Assembly: GCA_022497145.1 (NCBI GenBank)
Contig: MU385891.1
Span: 186,001 to 250,000 of the forward strand
DNA: 64,000 nucleotides
DNA from: Rostrohypoxylon terebratum
Taxonomy: Eukaryota > Ascomycota > Sordariomycetes > Xylariales > Hypoxylaceae
Direction: 5' to 3'
In this document: positions 59,509-64,000 of the stretch, piece after piece
Layout: every line of letters starts with the position of its first letter
Position numbering within the stretch: position 1 is the first letter of the stretch
Made by a program: the position numbers and the translations under genes
The notes under the pieces: generated by a model
The model's input: the letters and a program-made list of their open reading frames with translations, nothing else
Databases searched by the model: none
Told to the model about the DNA's origin: nothing

Positions 59509-61267
59509 CTATGCGGCAGCAGTAACAGGGGCAGGGGTGGCGGCGGCGGGAGCCTCTGCGGGGGCAGCAGCCTCATCAGCAGCGGGCTCTTCGGGAGTGG
59601 CCTCCTTGGTGGCCTCAGAGGTCTCGGCAGCCTCAGCAGGCTTGTCCTCAGCGGGCTTCTCAGCCTTGCCCTTACCCTTCACGGTTTGGCGGAGCTTGGA
59701 GAAGAACGGAGGGGACTTGACCTTCTCACCCTCTTCGTCGGAGGTAGCGGCGGACTTCTTGCCGAAGCCGAAAGGCAGAGAAGACTTGCGCTTCTCAGTC
59801 TTGACCTCCTTGGTCTCGCCGTTGGTGGCAGGGGCATCAGCACCCTCTGCGGCGGCAGCAGGAGAAGACACCTCAGTCGACAAGGGCTCGGTGGTCTCGA
59901 CAGCGGGGATCACAGGAGCGGTCTCAGCGACAGCAGCATCGGCACCAGAAGTCTCCTTAGCAGGAGTGGCAGGGGCAGACTCGACGGTCTCAGTCTTCTT
60001 CTTACCGAAGGATAGACCACCGAAGATGCTACGACGTGTTAGTCATCCACATGTATTAGTAACCATTAGTAAATATGACGTACCTGGCGCGCTTGGAAGG
60101 AGTAGGCTTCGCAGTAAGCTCATCCTTCTTAGCCTCCTCAGCGGGAGCAGCATCAGCGGCGGGAGCCTCAGCTTCAGCCTCAGCAGAAACTTCGGGAACG
60201 GTCTCAGGTGCCTCAGTGGTCTCGGCCGGCTTGTCTTCAGCGGGCTTGTCCTCGGCGGGAGCCTCCTTCTTAGTCTCTTCCTTCTTGCTCAGAAGGCTGC
60301 CGAAGATGGAAGCACGCTTGCGGCTGGCAGAGCGGCTCTTAGAGCCTTCCTTCTTCTCCTCCTTAGGCTCCTCAGGCTTGGCCTCATCCTCCTTGGGCTC
60401 TTCCTTGGCTTCCTCCTTGGGGGCTTCACCCTCCTCGGTGGCGGCGGCGGCAACAGGCTTGTCCTCCTTGGGGGGAGGAGTAGGCTTGAAGCTCTCAATG
60501 GTCTGCTTGTAAGTCTCGCTCTCGGCAATGGTGGCGGCAATCTCCTTGGCCTCAGCGATCTTCAGCTTGAGCTGCTCGACCCAGTTGTCACGCTCAGCAG
60601 CAGTAGGGGCCTTGAAGGTGTGCTTGTGGCCCTTGGCAGTGAAGGAGAACTTGCTAGCACCCTCGGTGGTGGGCTCGGAAGCCTCAGCCTATTGAGGCGT
60701 TAGTGCTAGTCTTTACTACTACAGGCTACGTATCTTACCAATTGAATGGCGCCAGTGGGAGTGGTCTTGTCGCTCTCCTTTCCGTAGAAGAGAAGACCCT
60801 TGCCAGTCTCAGTGGCCCAGGCGGCGACGTGGTGAGCGACCTCGGTGGTCTTCTCGTTCTTTAGGTAGGTGACAAGCTTCTCCTTGGGGACAGACTCGGT
60901 ACCGAACCAGAAATGTAGCTTGGAGTAGATGAGGTTCCTATCCTTCGTTAGCCACCAAGCCCTTGTGGCAATGGGATCACATTATCGGAAAGTCTTACTT
61001 GGGGAAGTTGGCGGGAGCACCCTTGTGTTCTAGGGTACCGGCCTCAATAGGCTTGACCTCCTCCTTCTTAGCATCCTCAGCGGGCGCGGCGGCGCCTTCG
61101 GCAGCTTCACCCTCAGTTGCCTCGGGCGCAGCGTCAGCGGCAGGTGCAGCAGCATCGGCGGCGGGTGCGTCAGCTGCGGGGGCCTCCTCAGGCTTCGCGT
61201 CGGCGACGGGCTCAGCGACGGCGGGGGTGGTCTCGGGGACCTCGACGGGCTTCTGTTGGTCGGCCAT
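59509..61267 (-). CDS. Meu6-like PH-domain protein with Ala/Glu/Pro-rich tails
   Basis: Resembles the fungal 'meiotic expression up-regulated protein 6' family: a PH domain in low-complexity flanks; function poorly known. Four exons on minus: 61267-60999, 60937-60739, 60688-60084 and 60028-59509; introns of 61, 50 and 55 nt; 530 aa. Residues 1-70 are Ala/Pro/Glu-rich. The PH-type domain spans ~72-205: EAGTLEHKGAPANFPKNLIYSK, LHFWFGTESVPKEKLVTYL, GKGLLFYGKES, AIQLAEASEPT, FSFTAKGHKHTFKAPTAAERDNWVEQLKLKIAEA. The last matches the conserved C-terminal PH helix with its Trp. The tail has repeated acidic Ala/Glu/Pro stretches with three basic-Ser motifs (KRASIFG twice and KRKSSLPFG). All four exon joins keep phase and the domain is complete. 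A membrane or lipid role is inferred from the PH fold. Confidence 0.87.
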
Positions 61268-64000
61268 TGTGATAGGTGATAGGTGATAGATGGGGGTGTT
61301 TTTTGGGAAAATGAAAAATTGGGTATCAAGAAGATGGGTATCACTAGAAAAAAGGGAAATTAAACAATTGACTAGCTACTCGAAAGGGTATTGGAGTAGT
61401 ATTAAATGACACTTCGTTGTCTCGTGAGTGTTTTATAGTTGAACCTCTGGGAAGTTGAAGTTGAAGAATAAGAAACACAGGTATTTAAAGTCGAGTACGA
61501 CAGGAAGGGTGGGAGGGAAAAGTCGAATTGGAGGACAGCAGCTTCTGCCGGTCCTTATTTATTGTCTCGTGATTCAGGAAAGAGTGACATGGAAAGGGAG
61601 CACTGGGAGCACTATCCCGCGAAATTGAAAAGTACAGTGACTCACACTGTACCTGCTACTGTGGTGGTGGTCGGGAAGGCCAAGCATCAAAACAGGAGAA
61701 CCAGGGATTGATGGAATTGATAGATGTACCAGGTACAGTGTAATAGAGTGTATCCTTTACTGTAGTAATGGTGCAGGGATGTAAATGTGGGACCAGGCGG
61801 GTCGCGGGTGGTTGAGCGAAAACAGGTGACCCACATTAGTACATTTGAGCAATTGCACTAATTGACCTAATCCCCCCCCTAATCCCCTGTAGGAAGGGAA
61901 GAGAAAGCCCTAGAGGGTTGAAAAAAAATAACCATCCTGACCTTACCATCCTAACCATCCAATATCGAGGGTAAGAACGATGGATGGATGTGAACATCTA
62001 TGGAAATGGATACCTACTATGGATATGGATAGGGGATGACCCGCCGTCATACACAGACCATGCTTAATTAGGGCACCTATTGAGATGGTCCTACAGCCCT
62101 GGAGAGGTACCAGGTACTAGGTACACACTACAATCTCGTTATCTCAATCTCAATCATTTTTTTTTTCCCTTTTCCAATTCTTCCTTACAAACGTTCTATG
62201 TTTCTATGTAGGTCACAGATATGTAAGTAGGTATTCTTTACAGGAATCGTCACCGCGATAGCTTCAAACTTGGTATTGCCTAGTACTATTAGTATTTACA
62301 TTTACCGACATTGTCAGAAAACGGTCGGGTTCTCATACAATTGTAACGTCGACCTTGTCGAGACTTCAAACGCGTTTCCATGTATTCGCAATGCAGAATC
62401 ATACAACAAACATCTTCAGACTGACCGACACACAAGGGACCTGGAATAATACCTGGAATAACCTGGACTACCTAGAGGCTAGAGGCTAGAATACCTAGTA
62501 GTGTACAAGCAGACGAGGAGAAAGGGAGATTTCCATTTCCCATCTCTATCCATACTACAACAGTACTATTACTACATATCACAATTATTACTACCTACGA
62601 CGTACATGCTACGACTGCGGCTACGGCTACGGTACATTTGCTCCTCTCTCGCATAACAACCCGGTCCTTACACCTAACTTGTTGCTGGGTCATCGCATCG
62701 TGCAAATCTTGCGGCTATGGTCTGTGCCTGCAACATTTTTTTTTCCTGCGAAATGAAGGCCCTGTCTAGCTCTGCTCGACGAAATTACAACGTCGTTTAA
62801 TATGCACCGGCGCACTAGTGGCCATGGGCTACTGACAGGGGGTTAAGGGGGACAAGACCGTTTCCCAGTCATCTCACTGGACAGTCGTTTTTTCACAACC
62901 GCGTACCAGTGCTGTTTAGGAGAAACACCAGTGCACCAGATTGCACCAGTACCGGAAACTTTCCTATTGAAAGGAAAGCCTCGAGTTTCTTGAGACTTGA
63001 ACACCTAATCGTCAGGGGTTGACCCAGCTTGCTTGATTGGCTATTGGCAAATCCTCGCTTCGTTCGAGACCTTGGAACGCAGGAGATCGATCTTCATTTG
63101 TTCACAGATGACAAGTTATTTTACTTTATCGGTGTATGTACGCAATTACCAAATGCAAGTGGTTCAACCGTTCAGCAAGCGGTTCATCTTCAACCGCTCA
63201 ATAGTCGATAAGTCAAAACCGTCGACTTTCCCGAGTCGTCGCCTCCTTTGCGATGTTGCTCTTCACCCTTCACCGTTAGGCGCCTCGAAAACATGTAGCC
63301 AACCAGGCAGCCAGCCAACTTTCCCCCTTTTGCTTGCTTATTCAATAAGCCGGGGGACCTCGCAAGTCGAACACGACTTATTACCTACCTAAAATACACA
63401 TACATACATGATACACCTAATACAATAAATACCTACATAGTAGGTGACTAACATACACTGCAAGTCTTAAAAAAGACACCGCTTGCCGAACCTGGCAATC
63501 TACAAGTTCGGTTCGGTTCTGGAATCGGACGACACTGCTGATGATAGGACGGCGGTGATCGCGCCGATACCACTCCAACACAAATATCCAATACATCCAT
63601 CCAATGAAGCCGATATGCAAGATGCCCTAATTGCTGCAACACTCACTGCATATTTGTCCTGCAACTCGCGGTCATAGGGCCAGGGTGTGGATGTGCTCTT
63701 TTCTTTGGGGGGAGGGTTGGCGCCATTACGCTTATTGGGTAATAATTCGGATGAATTGTGGGATTGCCAGGACTCAGAGAGTCAGAGTAGATCTCTTCAG
63801 CGCAAGGTACTAAGGTAGCATACCTATGGTGCCTATGCAGGCAGGTAATGTCAGGAGTAGATGTGCGCTAACTGGAGCTACATGCTGACCCAGTTGGCCC
63901 AACAAGTACCGACGCATACTAGCTGCTTACGCCTTTTTCCTGCAAGCCCCTACGAATAGCCGCTAAAGCACGTTTATCTCAACGCAGCGCTGCAGGAGAG
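61268..64000. other. Promoter of the Meu6-like gene and right end of window
   Basis: About 2.7 kb with no supported gene. The first ~500 bases are the presumed Meu6-like promoter; a TTTAAATACC TATA-like site (minus strand, ~61489-61499) lies ~225 bases before the ATG. Runs of T (62158-62166) and GGATGGATG/ATGGATAT repeats (61979-62035) are present. Frames at 63029-63392 and 63417-63677 lack motifs. Confidence 0.5.

Noticed and set aside
59480..60703. 407-codon plus-strand frame
   Set aside because: Antisense shadow of the Meu6-like gene, whose Ala/Glu/Pro-rich codons keep several frames open; the minus strand has a PH domain and consistent splice sites.
1..64000. tRNA, rRNA, CRISPR or viral sequence
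   Set aside because: I looked for B-box-like GGTTCRANNC and for repeat-spacer patterns by eye and saw none convincing; a covariance-model search would be needed to exclude small RNAs.

Overview
This window is nuclear DNA of a filamentous ascomycete (Pezizomycotina, most likely a Sordariomycete). The evidence is short spliceosomal introns (mostly 50-135 nt, GT..AG, with CTRAY-like branch sites), fungal-only families (Tos1/YJL171C cell-wall protein, Meu6-type PH protein, Zn2Cys6 factor, rhodopsin-like 7TM protein, Kap120, fungal PEX13 and PEX2), and wide AT-richer intergenic stretches strewn with TAGGTA/ACCTAGGT motifs. No genus can be given from the sequence alone. I see no operons, CRISPR, phage or bacterial features.

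Layout, left to right: an NCS1 purine-cytosine permease (+, 1.3-3.1 kb); PEX13 (-, 5.4-6.8 kb) followed by an unusual open frame after its stop; an aquaglyceroporin-like MIP channel with a long, Cys-containing N-terminal tail (-, 7.5-9.3 kb); a Tos1-type secreted cell-wall protein (-, 11.3-12.9 kb); a gene-free 4 kb; a fungal rhodopsin-like 7TM protein (-, 17.1-18.2 kb); a gene-free 3.6 kb; a Dal5/Fen2-type MFS anion permease (+, 21.8-23.6 kb); a small RING protein (-); a Cys-rich single-pass membrane protein (-); a Gfd2/RNase H-like protein that appears to lack catalytic residues (+); a DUF423/TMEM256 membrane protein (+); Kap120/importin-11 (-, 30.0-33.2 kb), also followed by an in-frame open frame; a Zn2Cys6 transcription factor (-, 34.7-36.7 kb); PEX2 (+, 39.1-40.5 kb); a mariner-type MITE (43.0-43.3 kb); a large multi-pass membrane protein of unknown function (+, 44.4-46.5 kb); a 6 kb stretch with no gene I can support; adenine phosphoribosyltransferase (+, 52.7-53.9 kb) with an outsized intron; a Ser/Thr-rich GPI-type protein (+, 56.5-57.2 kb); and a Meu6-like PH-domain protein (-, 59.5-61.3 kb).

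Exon structures were worked out by hand from splice consensus, reading phase and family alignment from memory. They give full-length products in nearly every case. Functional links are loose: two peroxisome-import genes (PEX13, PEX2) lie 33 kb apart, and a purine permease and a purine-salvage enzyme (APRT) lie 50 kb apart. This is not a metabolic cluster. I found no undescribed multi-gene system. The most interesting items are the channel with NPA-Ser instead of NPA-Arg plus a CxxCxxCxC tail, two protein-like reading frames that continue in phase directly after TAG stops, and the MITE.
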